In this document: piece after piece, positions 1 through 8,543 of the stretch
How positions within the stretch are numbered: the stretch's first letter is position 1
Layout of the letters: each line of letters begins with the position of its first letter
Program-made: the position numbers and the translations under genes
The notes under the pieces: generated by a model
Told to the model about the DNA's origin: nothing
The model's database searches: none
The model's input: the letters and a program-made list of their open reading frames with translations, nothing else
Origin: Mycobacteriales bacterium
GTDB lineage: Bacteria; Actinomycetota; Actinomycetes; Mycobacteriales; SCTD01
DNA: 64,000 nucleotides
Reading direction: 5' to 3'
Assembly: GCA_030697205.1 (NCBI GenBank)
Contig: JAUYQP010000045.1
Location: 1 to 64,000, forward strand

Positions 1-410
1 GGGGCCGGGGGAGCGGCGACCGGGGCGGGGTCGGGCGCGGGGGCGGCCGCGACCGGCTCAGGGGTGGGCTCGGGGGTGGGCTCGGGCTCCGGGGCAGGGG
101 CCGGGGCGGCCTCGGCAGCAGGGGCCTCGGCAGCAGGGGCCTCAGCAGCAGGAGCGGCGGCGGGGGCCTCGGCGCCGTCGCTGATCACGGCCAGCTCGAC
201 GCCGACCTCGACGGTCTCGTCCTCCTGCACCTTGATGGAGGTGAGGACACCGGCGGCGGGCGACGGGATCTCGGTGTCGACCTTGTCGGTGGAGACCTCG
301 AGCAGCGGCTCGTCGACCGCGACCGTCTCGCCCTCCTTCTTCAGCCAGCGGGTGACGGTGCCCTCGGTGACGCTCTCGCCGAGGCGGGGCATGGTGACGG
401 AGACGGCCAT
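1..410 (-). CDS. sucB: Dihydrolipoyl acyltransferase (E2) of 2-oxoglutarate/2-oxoacid dehydrogenase, N-terminal part
   Basis: Runs off the left edge of the window, so only about 136 residues are visible. Residues 1-75 form a lipoyl domain: it opens [13 protein letters not shown] and has the lipoylation site ETD/STDKVD-type motif VSTDKVDTE with the modified lysine at about K43. It is followed by an Ala/Pro/Glu-rich flexible linker containing short repeats, which is normal between lipoyl, E3-binding and catalytic domains of E2 proteins. The enzyme moves the acyl group from E1 to CoA via the swinging lipoyl arm. It lies 37 bp downstream of lpdA (E3), matching the actinobacterial lpd-sucB order. 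Whether the complex is 2-oxoglutarate or branched-chain type cannot be decided without the catalytic domain. Confidence 0.9.
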   Translation of the reverse strand, partial: MAVSVTMPRLGESVTEGTVTRWLKKEGETVAVDEPLLEVSTDKVDTEIPSPAAGVLTSIKVQEDETVEVGVELAVISDGAEAPAAAPAAEAPAAEAPAAEAAPAPAPEPEPTPEPTPEPVAAAPAPDPAPVAAPPA

Positions 411-447
411 GGGGTGCGAGAGCTCCTCGAGAAGTCGGACGGTGCGG

Positions 448-1830
448 TCAGGAGTGGCTGTGGAGGGGCTTGCCCGCGAGAGCCAGGTGGGCCTCGCCGA
501 CAGCCTCGGACATCGTGGGGTGCGGGTGGATGAGCTGCGCGACCTCGCTGGGCAGCGCCTCCCAGTTGGTGATGAGCTGCGCCTCGGCGATGAGCTCGCC
601 GACGCGCTCGCCCACCATGTGGACGCCCAGGACGGGGCCGTCCTTCTGGGCGATGACCTTCACGGCACCTGCGGTGCCGAGGATGCGGGCCTTGCCGTTG
701 CCGGCCAAGTCGTAGACGGCCTCGATCACGTCGTACCCGCGCTCCTGGGCCTGCTTCGACGTGATGCCGACCGAGGCGACCTCGGGGTGGCTGTAGGTGA
801 CGCGCGGGACGCCGTCGTAGTCGACGGGGGTCACGGGCAGGCCGGCCAGGCGCTCCGCGACGAGGATGCCCTCGGCGAAGCCGACGTGGGCGAGCTGCAG
901 CGTAGGGATGAGGTCGCCGACCGCGCTGATCGTGGGGACGGAGGTCTGGCAGTAGCCGTCGACCTTGACGAAGCCGCGGTCGACCTCGACGCCGACCTGC
1001 TCGTAGCCGAGGTCGGCCGACACCGGGCCGCGGCCGATCGCGACGAGCAGCAGCTCGGCCTCGATGGACTTGCCGCCTTCGAGGTTGACCTTGACGCCGG
1101 TGGCGGTGTGCTCGACGGAGGAGAAGCGAGCGCCGAGCTCCTGCTTGATGCCCTTCTTGCGGAAGGCGCGCTCGAGCAGCTTGGAGGACGACTCCTCCTC
1201 GAGCGGGACGAGGTGGGGGAGTGCCTCGACGATGGTGACCTCGGCGCCGAAGGCGTTCCAGACGCTCGCGAACTCGCAGCCGATCGCGCCCGCACCCAGC
1301 ACGACCGCGCTGGCCGGGACGCGGTCGAGGCCGAGCGCCTCGTCGGAGGTGATGACCTTCGTGCCGTCGATCTCGAGGCCCGGCAGCGAGCGCGGGACCG
1401 ACCCGGTCGCGAGCAGGACGTGGCGCGCCTCGATGCGGCGGCCGTCGACCTCGACGGCGGTGGGGGAGACGAGGCGGCCGCTGCCCTGGACGGCCTCGAT
1501 GTTGCGGCTCTTCACCAGACCGGTGAGGCCCTTGAAGAGGCCCTCGACCACCTTGTTCTTGTAGGCGTTGACGGCCGACATGTCGACGGACTCGAAGGTG
1601 CCGTTGATGCCGAACTGCGCCGCCTCCTTGATGACCTCGACGGTCTCGGCGGAGTGCAGCAGCGCCTTGGTCGGGATGCAGCCGCGGTGCAGGCACGTGC
1701 CGCCGACCTTGTCCTTCTCGACCATGACCACCGTCATGCCGAGCTCGGCGGCGCGCAGGGCGGCGGCGTAGCCCCCGCTCCCACCTCCGAGCACCACGAG
1801 GTCGACGGTCCCGGTCTGGGGCTCGGTCAC
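448..1830 (-). CDS. lpdA: Dihydrolipoamide dehydrogenase (E3)
   Basis: 460 residues, the usual E3 length. It reoxidises dihydrolipoamide on E2 with NAD+ through FAD. Visible motifs: the FAD-binding GGGSGGYAA near residue 15, the redox-active disulfide [12 protein letters not shown] (C46/C51), a central NAD-binding [10 protein letters not shown] segment, and the C-terminal HPHPT sequence that supplies the active-site base from the partner subunit. The start is the GTG at 1830: a longer frame exists to 1935, but GGGAG lies 8-9 bases before this GTG and the product then begins just ahead of the FAD fold. Probably co-transcribed with the E2 gene. Confidence 0.96.
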   Translation of the reverse strand: MTEPQTGTVDLVVLGGGSGGYAAALRAAELGMTVVMVEKDKVGGTCLHRGCIPTKALLHSAETVEVIKEAAQFGINGTFESVDMSAVNAYKNKVVEGLFKGLTGLVKSRNIEAVQGSGRLVSPTAVEVDGRRIEARHVLLATGSVPRSLPGLEIDGTKVITSDEALGLDRVPASAVVLGAGAIGCEFASVWNAFGAEVTIVEALPHLVPLEEESSSKLLERAFRKKGIKQELGARFSSVEHTATGVKVNLEGGKSIEAELLLVAIGRGPVSADLGYEQVGVEVDRGFVKVDGYCQTSVPTISAVGDLIPTLQLAHVGFAEGILVAERLAGLPVTPVDYDGVPRVTYSHPEVASVGITSKQAQERGYDVIEAVYDLAGNGKARILGTAGAVKVIAQKDGPVLGVHMVGERVGELIAEAQLITNWEALPSEVAQLIHPHPTMSEAVGEAHLALAGKPLHSHS

Positions 1831-1964
1831 TGCAGCTGCTCCCTTGCAGACGTGGTCCCGCGCCGAGCGGGCTCCATCAGGCATCCTTCCACCTACGTAG
1901 TGCAGTGCGTCAGGGGGTCCGGGCATTCCGGCCACCGGTGGACGGTCGTCGAACGGGGTGCGTG

Positions 1965-2303
1965 GTGGGGCTGTTCAACCGCAAGGGCAAGCCCGGGACG
2001 GTGCGCACCGCCGCGTCCGGCGACGCCGACCACCTGGCGGCGTTCGCGGAGAGCCGCCGCGGCGTGGAGGGCTTCGTCGAGCCCGAGACCCCCACCACCG
2101 CGACCACGCTGGTCCTCGTCGCCGGCGACGGCGAGTGGACCCGCCGCCGCGTCGACTCGCCGAAGGCCGCCTTCCAGCTTGGTCAGAAGCTCGGGATCCC
2201 GGTGTACGACGTGGCCGCCGTCGGCTACCCGGCCCGCATGCGCGAGTGGACCGCCCGCCGCAAGGCCGCCGGCGAGACCGGCGTCCCGCGCAACACCCCG
2301 TGA
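1965..2303 (+). CDS. Conserved hypothetical protein, about 112 residues
   Basis: Divergent from lpdA. The product starts (V/M)GLFNRKGKPGTVRTAA and carries a predicted alpha/beta pattern with several Arg/Lys-rich helices near the end; no membrane segment, signal peptide or metal motif is visible. The frame continues upstream to 1905, but the GTG at 1965 (or the adjacent GTG at 1962) follows a weak GGGG stretch and gives a protein without the low-complexity leader. It resembles a short actinobacterial family of unknown role that often lies beside lpd genes, which I state from memory and not from a search. Confidence 0.65.
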   Translation: MGLFNRKGKPGTVRTAASGDADHLAAFAESRRGVEGFVEPETPTTATTLVLVAGDGEWTRRRVDSPKAAFQLGQKLGIPVYDVAAVGYPARMREWTARRKAAGETGVPRNTP

Positions 2304-2326
2304 CCCTCCCTGCACCTCTCCCTGCC

Positions 2327-2396
2327 GCGCGATGATCACCGCGCGGAACGGCTCGCTACCTGCCGCTGGTAGCGAGCGCTTCCGCGCGATGATCAC
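2327..2396. repeat. GATC-type palindrome in a convergent gap
   Basis: A hairpin of about 16 bp (GGAACGGCTCGCTACC against GGTAGCGAGCGCTTCC, 14 of 16 paired) is flanked on both sides by the same 13-mer GCGCGATGATCAC in direct orientation (2327-2339 and 2384-2396). It sits between two convergent genes, so it may end transcription from both sides. Part of the gap 2304-2672, which holds no gene. Confidence 0.6.
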
Positions 2397-2508
2397 GTGG
2401 GCGGGACCTCGTCGGAAGGCGGGCACGGGCGGGTCGCACGGTCAGGCAGCGCCTAGGGCCGCGCGGCCGGGCGTCCCGCTGGCTACCTCGACGATTGGGG
2501 GGATCTTC

Positions 2509-2535
2509 TCGGCGTGTCACGGCACGACACGCCGA
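2509..2535. terminator. Perfect 10-bp stem-loop
   Basis: TCGGCGTGTC pairs perfectly with GACACGCCGA across a 7-base loop. It has no U-run, as is common in high-GC genomes. It lies downstream of pepA on the minus strand and downstream of the 112-residue protein gene on the plus strand. Confidence 0.45.
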
Positions 2536-2552
2536 GAGTAGCCACCCAATCC

Positions 2553-2634
2553 GGGGGAGGGGGTCGGGGAGGGGTCGGGGAGGGGGTCGGGGAGGGGGGT
2601 CGGGGAGGGGGCCGTCGGGGCGGGGGCGGGCGGG
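2553..2634 (+). repeat. G-tract array with GGGTCGGGGA units
   Basis: A run of about eight G4-G6 tracts separated by TC or A (units like GGGGTCGGGGA) on the plus strand, between two convergent genes. Tract number and spacing suit G-quadruplex formation on the plus strand. No coding function is visible. Confidence 0.7.
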
Positions 2635-2672
2635 GCTGCGCGGGGCGGGTCAGGCCGGGGCGCGCGGGTGGG

Positions 2673-4199
2673 TCAGACCCGACCGGCGGCGACGTCCTCG
2701 AGGAGCTGGACGAAGGTGCGGACCGCGGCACCGGTGCCGCCGTGGCCGGTGTAGCCGTAGGGCGTGGCCGAGTTGTAGGCCGGCCCGGCGATGTCGAGGT
2801 GGGCCCACCGGATGCCCTCGCCGACGAACTCCTTGAGGAACAACCCGGCGGTGAGCATCCCGCCCTCGCGCGGCCCGGTGTTGACGAGGTCGGCGATCTC
2901 GGAGTCGAGGCCCTTGCGGAGCTCGGGCGGCAGCGGCATGCCCCAGGAGTGCTCGCCTGCGCGGGTCGCCGCGTCGACGATGGCGGCCCGGAAGTCGTCG
3001 TCGTTGCTCATGACCCCGGTCGTGCGCGAGCCCAGCGCGACGAGAGCCGCGCCGGTGAGGGTGGCGACGTCGAGCATGAGGTCGGGGGAGTCCTGCGACG
3101 CGCGCGAGATCGCGTCGGCGAGGATCAGCCGGCCCTCGGCGTCGGTGTTGTTGACCTCGACGCGCAGGCCGTTGTGCATGGTGAGGATGTCCGAGGGGCG
3201 GATCGCGGTGCCCGACGGCATGTTCTCCGCCATCGGGATCCAGGCCTCGACGTCGACGGCGAGACCCAGCTCGGCGACGGCAGCCATGGTGGCGATGACG
3301 GCGGCCGCGCCGCCCATGTCCATCTTCATCTCCTCCATCGCGGCCGCGGGCTTGAGCGACAGGCCGCCGGAGTCGAACGTGATGCCCTTGCCGATCAGCG
3401 CGACCTTCTTCAGGGAGCCGGCCTTGGCACCCTTGCCCTTGTAGGACAGGTGCACCAGGCGCGGGCCGTTGACCGAGCCCTGGCCGACGCCGACGAGGCC
3501 GCCGTAGCCGCCCTTGACCAGCGCCTTGCCCTCGAGCACCTCGACGTCGAGGCCGGTGCGCTTGGCCTCTTCGGTCGCGACCGCGGCGAGCTCCACCGGG
3601 TGCAGGTGCGACGGCGGGGTGTTGACGAGGTCGCGGACCAGCGAGACGGCGCGGCCGACGACCTCGGCGCGCTTGAGCGCGGCCTTGGTCGGCTTGTCCT
3701 TGGCGTCGGGCACGACCACGGTGACCGAGACGACGGGCGCCTTGACGCCCTCAGCCGAGACAGCGCGGAAGGCCGTGAACGAGTAGGCACCGAGCAGCGC
3801 GCCCTCACCGACGGCCGAGACCTCGTGGACCGCACCGGCGCCGGGCGTGCCGTTGACGAGCGCGAGCGTCGTCGCGACCTTCGCCGTGCCGGCGAGCGCA
3901 CGGCTCGCCACACCGGCGGCGCGGCGCAGGACCTCGGCGTCGTACGACGGAGCAGCGTCACCGAGGCCGACCGCGACGATCACCGCGGCGGGCGCGCCAC
4001 CGAGGGTCGCGAGGCGGGTGACCTCCTCGGCCTTGCCGGTCGCGCCGAGGCCGACGAGAGCCGGCAGCAGCACCTTGCCGAGCAGGCCTTCTGCGCCGGG
4101 CGCGAGGACGAGTCCCTTCGGTCCCTTGGCGACACCGATGACGAGAGCGTCGGTCTTGAGGGAGGCGGCAGGGGTCGTGGTCAGCGCAAGGGTGGTCAC
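2673..4199 (-). CDS. pepA: Leucyl aminopeptidase (M17 family)
   Basis: 508 residues. Cytosolic two-metal exopeptidase that removes N-terminal residues from peptides. The N-terminal macro-like domain spans about residues 1-170; the catalytic domain holds GKGITFDSGGLSLKP (metal-binding Lys and Asp), MKMDMGGAAAV and the family signature NTDAEGRL (metal-binding Asp/Glu and catalytic Arg). The frame extends to 4256, but the GTG at 4199 is preferred because a TAGGCT box lies 8 bases before it and the divergent gene begins at 4247. All metal ligands typical of the family appear present. Confidence 0.95.
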   Translation of the reverse strand: MTTLALTTTPAASLKTDALVIGVAKGPKGLVLAPGAEGLLGKVLLPALVGLGATGKAEEVTRLATLGGAPAAVIVAVGLGDAAPSYDAEVLRRAAGVASRALAGTAKVATTLALVNGTPGAGAVHEVSAVGEGALLGAYSFTAFRAVSAEGVKAPVVSVTVVVPDAKDKPTKAALKRAEVVGRAVSLVRDLVNTPPSHLHPVELAAVATEEAKRTGLDVEVLEGKALVKGGYGGLVGVGQGSVNGPRLVHLSYKGKGAKAGSLKKVALIGKGITFDSGGLSLKPAAAMEEMKMDMGGAAAVIATMAAVAELGLAVDVEAWIPMAENMPSGTAIRPSDILTMHNGLRVEVNNTDAEGRLILADAISRASQDSPDLMLDVATLTGAALVALGSRTTGVMSNDDDFRAAIVDAATRAGEHSWGMPLPPELRKGLDSEIADLVNTGPREGGMLTAGLFLKEFVGEGIRWAHLDIAGPAYNSATPYGYTGHGGTGAAVRTFVQLLEDVAAGRV

Positions 4200-4207
4200 G
4201 GCTGTCG

Positions 4208-4213
4208 AGCCTA
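4208..4213 (-). promoter_or_regulatory. -10-like box, leaderless start of pepA
   Basis: TAGGCT on the minus strand, 8 bases before the GTG of pepA, with no Shine-Dalgarno sequence between; predicts a leaderless mRNA. Confidence 0.45.
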
Positions 4214-4246
4214 GTAGGGGCAACGGGTCCGGTGCAGACTGCGGGG

Positions 4247-5392
4247 ATGAGCGCACAGCGGTGGGTGGAGGAGCGGCTCCCGACCCAGGTCCGGCACCTC
4301 GACGTCGCGGCCTGCGGTCGCGTCTCGACCGGGGTCCTCGAGGCGCAGGTGGCGCACCTGCGCGCGGAGGCCGACGGCGGCTACGTCGCGCACGAGGCCG
4401 CGGAGCCGGAGCTCGCCAAGGGTCGCGAGGCCCTCGCCTCGATGGTCGGTCTGGCGGCCACCGACGTCGCTCACCTGGAGTCCGCGCACGAGGCGTTCTG
4501 GGCGCTGCTCGCCGTCTGGCCGCTGCCGCCAGGCTCGCGCATCGGCATGGTGACGAGCGAGTACGGCCCCAATGCCCTCGTCCTGCGCGCCCTGGCCGGC
4601 GAGCGCGGCTGGACCCTCGTCCCGCTGCCCGTGGACCGACGCGGGCGGGTCCTCGGGGTGCCGCAGGACCTCGACCTCGTGACGCTGCCGCAGGTCGCGT
4701 CGCAGCGCGGCATCGCCCAGCCCGTCGAGGAGGTGCTGCGCAGCGGAGTGCCGGTGGTCCTCGACGTCGCGCAGTCGCTCGGGCAGACCGAGGTGCCGGC
4801 AGGTGCCGCGGCGTATGTCGGGACCTCGCGCACGTGGCTGTGCGGGCCGCGCGGGGTCGGCTTCCTCGTGGTCGACCCGTCCTGGGAGCTCCGGCTCGGC
4901 ACGCCTCCGACGGGAGCGCGCTACCTGCACTCGGGCGTCCGCCGGATCGAGACCATGGAGGCCCACGTCGCCGGCCGGCTCGGCCTGGGCGTGGCCGCGC
5001 AGGAGTGGAGGCCCGAGCTGCTGCCCGTGGTGCGGGCCCGCTCGGCCCGGCTGCGAGCCGCGCTCGACGACACCGCGTGGGAGGTCCGTGAGCCGGTCGA
5101 GGAGCCCACTGGCATCACGACCCTCACCGCGCCCGAGGGCGTCGACGTCGTCGCCGTGCGGGCCGACCTGCTCGCGCGCGGCACGCTCACGACGGCGGTG
5201 CCCGCCCACCGCTCGGCCGACCTCGCCGGACCGGCGCTGCGGGTCTCCACCGCGGCCTGGGTGAGTGAGGACGACGTCGACGAGGTGGCCGACGCACTCG
5301 TCGGTGCGCTCCCCGGGGGAGGCACGAGCTCGTCGGGTGGCCCGCCGTCCCGGCGTACCTCCTCCTCGGCGAGCGAGTCCTCCGCGTCCTAG
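4247..5392 (+). CDS. EgtE-like class V aminotransferase-fold protein lacking the PLP lysine
   Basis: 381 residues, fold-type I (class V aminotransferase/NifS superfamily). The opening ([36 protein letters not shown]) resembles EgtE, the PLP-dependent C-S lyase of ergothioneine biosynthesis. The PLP-ring Asp and Gln are present in [11 protein letters not shown]. At the position where class V enzymes carry the Schiff-base lysine this protein reads [14 protein letters not shown], a Thr; the only lysine in the protein is in the N-terminal AKGRE, so covalent PLP binding is unlikely. No egtA-D genes are nearby. A Ser-rich tail ends the protein. The ATG at 4247 was chosen over one at 4232 because GCGGGG precedes it. 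Function unknown; it may be a pseudoenzyme or use the cofactor differently. Confidence 0.75.
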   Translation: MSAQRWVEERLPTQVRHLDVAACGRVSTGVLEAQVAHLRAEADGGYVAHEAAEPELAKGREALASMVGLAATDVAHLESAHEAFWALLAVWPLPPGSRIGMVTSEYGPNALVLRALAGERGWTLVPLPVDRRGRVLGVPQDLDLVTLPQVASQRGIAQPVEEVLRSGVPVVLDVAQSLGQTEVPAGAAAYVGTSRTWLCGPRGVGFLVVDPSWELRLGTPPTGARYLHSGVRRIETMEAHVAGRLGLGVAAQEWRPELLPVVRARSARLRAALDDTAWEVREPVEEPTGITTLTAPEGVDVVAVRADLLARGTLTTAVPAHRSADLAGPALRVSTAAWVSEDDVDEVADALVGALPGGGTSSSGGPPSRRTSSSASESSAS

Positions 5393-5403
5393 TCTCTCCG
5401 GTC

Positions 5404-6480
5404 GTGACCCTCCAGCAGAGCCCGCTGCACGACCGCCACGTCGCTCTCGGCGCGAAGATGTCGGACTTCGGCGGGTGGGACATGCCGATCCAGTACGGCG
5501 GGGTGCTCGAGGAGCACACCGCGGTGCGCGAGGACGTCGGCGTCTTCGACGTGAGCCACCTCGGCAAGGGCGTCGTGCGCGGCGCGGGCGCGGTCGACTT
5601 CGTCAACGACCGGCTGACCAACGACCTGCGCAAGATCGGGCCTGGGCAGGCGCAGTACACGCTGTGCTGCGACGAGGGCAGCGGCGGCGTGGTGGACGAC
5701 CTCATCCAGTACGTCCGCGGCGACGACGAGGTCTTCCTCATCCCCAACGCCGCCAACAGCTCGCAGGTCGTGGGGCGGCTCGCGGCGGACGCGCCCGCGG
5801 GCATCGAGGTCGAGGACCTGCACACCACCCTCGCGGTGCTGGCGGTGCAGGGCCCGCGGTCCAAGGAGGTCGTCGAGTCGCTCGGGCTGCCGACGTCCAG
5901 CGACTACATGGGCTTCACCGCGGCCACCTGGCAGGGCCGGCCGGTCGTGGTGTGCCGCACCGGCTACACCGGCGAGCTCGGCTTCGAGCTGCTGCCGGCG
6001 TGGGACGACGCGGGTGACCTGTGGGACGCCGTGGTCGCCGCCGGCGCGAAGCCGGCAGGGCTCGGGGCGCGCGACACCCTGCGCACCGAGATGGGCTACC
6101 CGCTGCACGGCCAGGACCTCTCGCTCGAGATCACCCCCGTGCAGGCCCGCGCGGGCTGGGCCGTCGGCTGGAACAAGGACGCCTACTGGGGTCGCGACGC
6201 GCTGCTCAAGGAGAAGGCCGCCGGCCCGCACCGCCTGCTGTGGGGCCTGGAGTCGCTCGACCGCGGCATCCCGCGCGCGCACATGCCCGTGCTGCGCGAC
6301 GGCGCGCCTGTCGGCGAGGTGACCAGCGGGACCTTCTCGCCGACCCGCAAGGTCGGGATCGGGCTGGCGCTGCTGGCCAGTGACGTCGCCGAGGGCGACG
6401 AGGTCGTGGTCGACGTGCGGGGGCGCGAGTCGCGGGCACGGGTGGTCAAGCCGCCCTTCGTCCCGTCGCACGTGCGGTGA
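5404..6480 (+). CDS. gcvT: Aminomethyltransferase, glycine cleavage T-protein
   Basis: 358 residues, normal for GcvT. It transfers the methylene group from aminomethyl-lipoyl H-protein to tetrahydrofolate and releases ammonia. Features: [10 protein letters not shown] near residue 21, [10 protein letters not shown], the folate-site region [10 protein letters not shown] with following Asp, the [10 protein letters not shown] segment, and the C-terminal barrel domain with [11 protein letters not shown]. The YgfZ signature KGCYxGQE is absent, which favours true GcvT. Other gcv genes are not in this window. Start GTG at 5404, 11 bases after the preceding stop, and its stop overlaps the next gene by 4 bases, so the three genes from 4247 probably form one transcript. 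Confidence 0.9.
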   Translation: MTLQQSPLHDRHVALGAKMSDFGGWDMPIQYGGVLEEHTAVREDVGVFDVSHLGKGVVRGAGAVDFVNDRLTNDLRKIGPGQAQYTLCCDEGSGGVVDDLIQYVRGDDEVFLIPNAANSSQVVGRLAADAPAGIEVEDLHTTLAVLAVQGPRSKEVVESLGLPTSSDYMGFTAATWQGRPVVVCRTGYTGELGFELLPAWDDAGDLWDAVVAAGAKPAGLGARDTLRTEMGYPLHGQDLSLEITPVQARAGWAVGWNKDAYWGRDALLKEKAAGPHRLLWGLESLDRGIPRAHMPVLRDGAPVGEVTSGTFSPTRKVGIGLALLASDVAEGDEVVVDVRGRESRARVVKPPFVPSHVR

Positions 6481-6983
6481 CGCGGGTCCTGCTCGTCGGC
6501 GCGATGGCGACGGGCAAGAGCACCGTGGGGCGGGCGCTGGCCGACCGGCTCGGCTGCCGCTACCTCGACAACGACGACCTGCTGCTGGCCGCGACCGGCC
6601 GCACCGCCCGGGCGCTGGCCGCCGCAGACGGTGAGCCAGCGCTGCGCGACGCCGAGTCAGACGTGCTGGCGGAGGTCCTCGCGACGCCGGCGCCCTGGGT
6701 GGCGGGCCTCGCCGGTGGGGCGGTGCTCGACGCCGCCGACCGCGAGCGGGTGCGGGACAGCGGTGCCGTCGTCGTCTGGCTGGCCGCGCCGGCCGAGGTC
6801 CTCGCCGAGCGGGTCGGCTCCGGTGACCACCGGCCCTGGCTGGGTGACGACCCGCTGGCGACGCTCGAGCGGCTGGTGTCGGAGCGGGCGGAGCTCTACG
6901 CCGAGGTGGCCGACGAGGTCGTCGACGTCTCGGTCGACAGCGCCCAGGTCATCGCCGATCGGCTCGCCGAGCGGTTGCGCTAG
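6477..6983 (+). CDS. Shikimate-kinase-like nucleotide-dependent kinase
   Basis: 168 residues. P-loop GAMATGKS at residues 8-15, an acidic pair in YLDNDDLL corresponding to the shikimate-binding Asp, an Arg/Glu segment [15 protein letters not shown], the glycine-rich AGLAGGAVL, and the lid DHRPWLGDD. The layout matches AroK/gluconate-kinase P-loop kinases closely. The real substrate is unclear: the gene is coupled to gcvT by a GTGA overlap and is not with aro genes. Its end overlaps the convergent cobS stop by 4 bases. Confidence 0.75.
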   Translation: MTRVLLVGAMATGKSTVGRALADRLGCRYLDNDDLLLAATGRTARALAAADGEPALRDAESDVLAEVLATPAPWVAGLAGGAVLDAADRERVRDSGAVVVWLAAPAEVLAERVGSGDHRPWLGDDPLATLERLVSERAELYAEVADEVVDVSVDSAQVIADRLAERLR

Positions 6984-7858
6984 CGCGGCTGGATCCAGTC
7001 GAGGTCCTGCTGCACCGACACGGGCAGCTCCAGCGCCATGACGACGAGCACGACGGTCGTGGTCACCTCGACCAGCGCGCCGAGCACGTCGCCGGTCATC
7101 CCGCCGAGCCGCCGCACGCAGTGCCGTCGCAGCAGTCGCGCGACCAGCAGCGCGAGCCCGACCGCGAGCAGCGGCCGCACCATGTCGACGCCGCGCGCCC
7201 CGAGCGAGGCGGCCCGCTCGTCGAACGCCTCGTAGGCCATCCCCGCCGACACCAGCAGCCCCGCCCAGACCAGCGGGACGAGCCAGGGAACGCTGCCGGC
7301 GACCATCGCCCCGAGGCCGGTGGGGTCCGCGGCCGGCGTGGCGCGGGTGCACGCCGCGGTCACGGCGACCCGACCCGCCACCACCGCGATCAGGACGCTC
7401 GCCGTCCCGCGCCCGGAGCTCGTCGCGGCCAGGAGCGCGGCCACCTGCACGAGCAGCACCAGCCCCAGCACGGCGACTCCCAGCGGCCCGACCTCCGGTG
7501 AGCGCATGACCGCTCTGGCCTGCTCCGCAGGTCGGTACGACGCCAGGCCGTCCGTGGTGTCGGCCAGCCCGTCGAGGTGCAGGCCGCGGGTCAGCACCGC
7601 CAGCGCCACGATCGCCAGGGCGGCCGCGAGCAGCTGGGGTGCGTCGTAGGGCGAGAGCTGGCGGGCCGCGAACAGCACCGTCGCGACGACCAGGCCGAGG
7701 CCGAGGCCGACGAGCGGCGCGAGCGACATGGCGGCGCCGGCGGTGCGGCGGGTGATCTCGCGCGGACCGCGCACGGGCGCGACGGTCAGGGTGGTGAGCG
7801 CGAGCCGCAGCCCGTCGGGGAGCAGCCGACCGAGGCGGCCGCTATCGGGCTCAGGCAT
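6980..7858 (-). CDS. cobS: Adenosylcobinamide-GDP ribazoletransferase
   Basis: 292 residues with about six hydrophobic segments. It joins adenosylcobinamide-GDP and alpha-ribazole(-phosphate) to make (phospho)adenosylcobalamin in the membrane. Family motifs include GLHLDGLADTTDGL (acidic Asp residues binding Mg), the following SPEVGPLGV stretch, and GGMTGDVLGA near the end, both conserved in CobS. It is the last gene of a cob group (MBL-cobU, cobT-like, cobS) on the minus strand; it overlaps the cobT-like gene by 8 bases, indicating translational coupling. Confidence 0.94.
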   Translation of the reverse strand: MPEPDSGRLGRLLPDGLRLALTTLTVAPVRGPREITRRTAGAAMSLAPLVGLGLGLVVATVLFAARQLSPYDAPQLLAAALAIVALAVLTRGLHLDGLADTTDGLASYRPAEQARAVMRSPEVGPLGVAVLGLVLLVQVAALLAATSSGRGTASVLIAVVAGRVAVTAACTRATPAADPTGLGAMVAGSVPWLVPLVWAGLLVSAGMAYEAFDERAASLGARGVDMVRPLLAVGLALLVARLLRRHCVRRLGGMTGDVLGALVEVTTTVVLVVMALELPVSVQQDLDWIQPR

Positions 7859-8543
7859 CCGCGGCCGCGTCCGACGCCCCCGCGCGCAGCAGCGCGAGGG
7901 CCAGGTCGGCGCCCCGGTCGGTGAGCCCGAGGTCGAGCAGCGGCTCGACGTCGAGGTCGCGCAGCGCGGCCGCCGCGCCGGGGGCGGCCGGGGCGGACGC
8001 GGCGGTGCACCAGCCGGCGACGCCCGGCGCGAGGCGGTCGGCGACGAGCAGCGCCGCGGCGACCTGCGCCGAGCCGTCGAGCAGCAGCGGGGTACGACGG
8101 ACCGCCGCCTGCGCGAGCAGCCCGACGAGCAGACCCGGCTCGCCCGCGGCGTCGAGCAGCCGCAGCGGGTCGCCGACGTGCACCCTCGCGGACGCCAGAC
8201 CGGTGCGGACCGCGACGAGCGCCTCGGCCCAGCCGGCCCCTGCCGCCGTGCCGACGACGGCGACCGGCTCGAGGTCGAGCAGCGCGGCGGTGACGGTGTG
8301 GGCCCCGGCGGTCGAGCCGCCCCGGACCAGGAGCAGCCGCTGACCCTCGTCGGCGAGCCGGTCAGCCAGGGCCACCCCGTCGTCGACGCTCCCCTCGGCG
8401 GCGTCGACCGTCGCGACCCGGTCGAGGTCGAGGGTCGGCAGGCCCTGACAGGCGGCGATGCGGCTGAGCACCGCGCCGAGCCGGCCCAGCGGGTGCGGCG
8501 TGTCCGGTGCGGCCGGGGCCTCGGGGACCTCGAAGCGCGTCAC
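7851..8543 (-). CDS. Degenerate CobT homologue (nicotinate-nucleotide:DMB phosphoribosyltransferase family)
   Basis: 230 residues against about 340-360 for CobT. The start HPLGRLGAVLSRIAACQG and the later RRTPLLLDG and DVEPLLDLGL segments align to CobT, but the middle with the ADHGV motif is missing. EMGIGNTT reads RGGSTAG, SAEPGH (with the catalytic Glu) reads SAPAAPG, and GEGTGA reads DRGADL. The reading frame is intact, starts with GTG overlapping the cobU stop by 4 bases, and is coupled to cobS, so it is probably translated. It may be a non-catalytic partner of another CobT, as one subunit of the ArsA/ArsB heterodimers is, or a decaying gene. Confidence 0.75.
   Translation of the reverse strand: MTRFEVPEAPAAPDTPHPLGRLGAVLSRIAACQGLPTLDLDRVATVDAAEGSVDDGVALADRLADEGQRLLLVRGGSTAGAHTVTAALLDLEPVAVVGTAAGAGWAEALVAVRTGLASARVHVGDPLRLLDAAGEPGLLVGLLAQAAVRRTPLLLDGSAQVAAALLVADRLAPGVAGWCTAASAPAAPGAAAALRDLDVEPLLDLGLTDRGADLALALLRAGASDAAADA

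Noticed and set aside
64-2541. Very long open frame on the plus strand across sucB and lpdA
   Set aside because: It is antisense to two clear genes, rich in Asp/Arg/Val codons typical of reversed GC-rich coding DNA, and matches no family.
4247-6480. Ergothioneine biosynthesis cluster
   Set aside because: Only an EgtE-like protein is present, without the PLP lysine; no egtA, egtB, egtC or egtD nearby.
6477-6983. Naming the P-loop kinase aroK
   Set aside because: Motifs fit the family but the gene lies outside any aro cluster, so shikimate as substrate is not supported.
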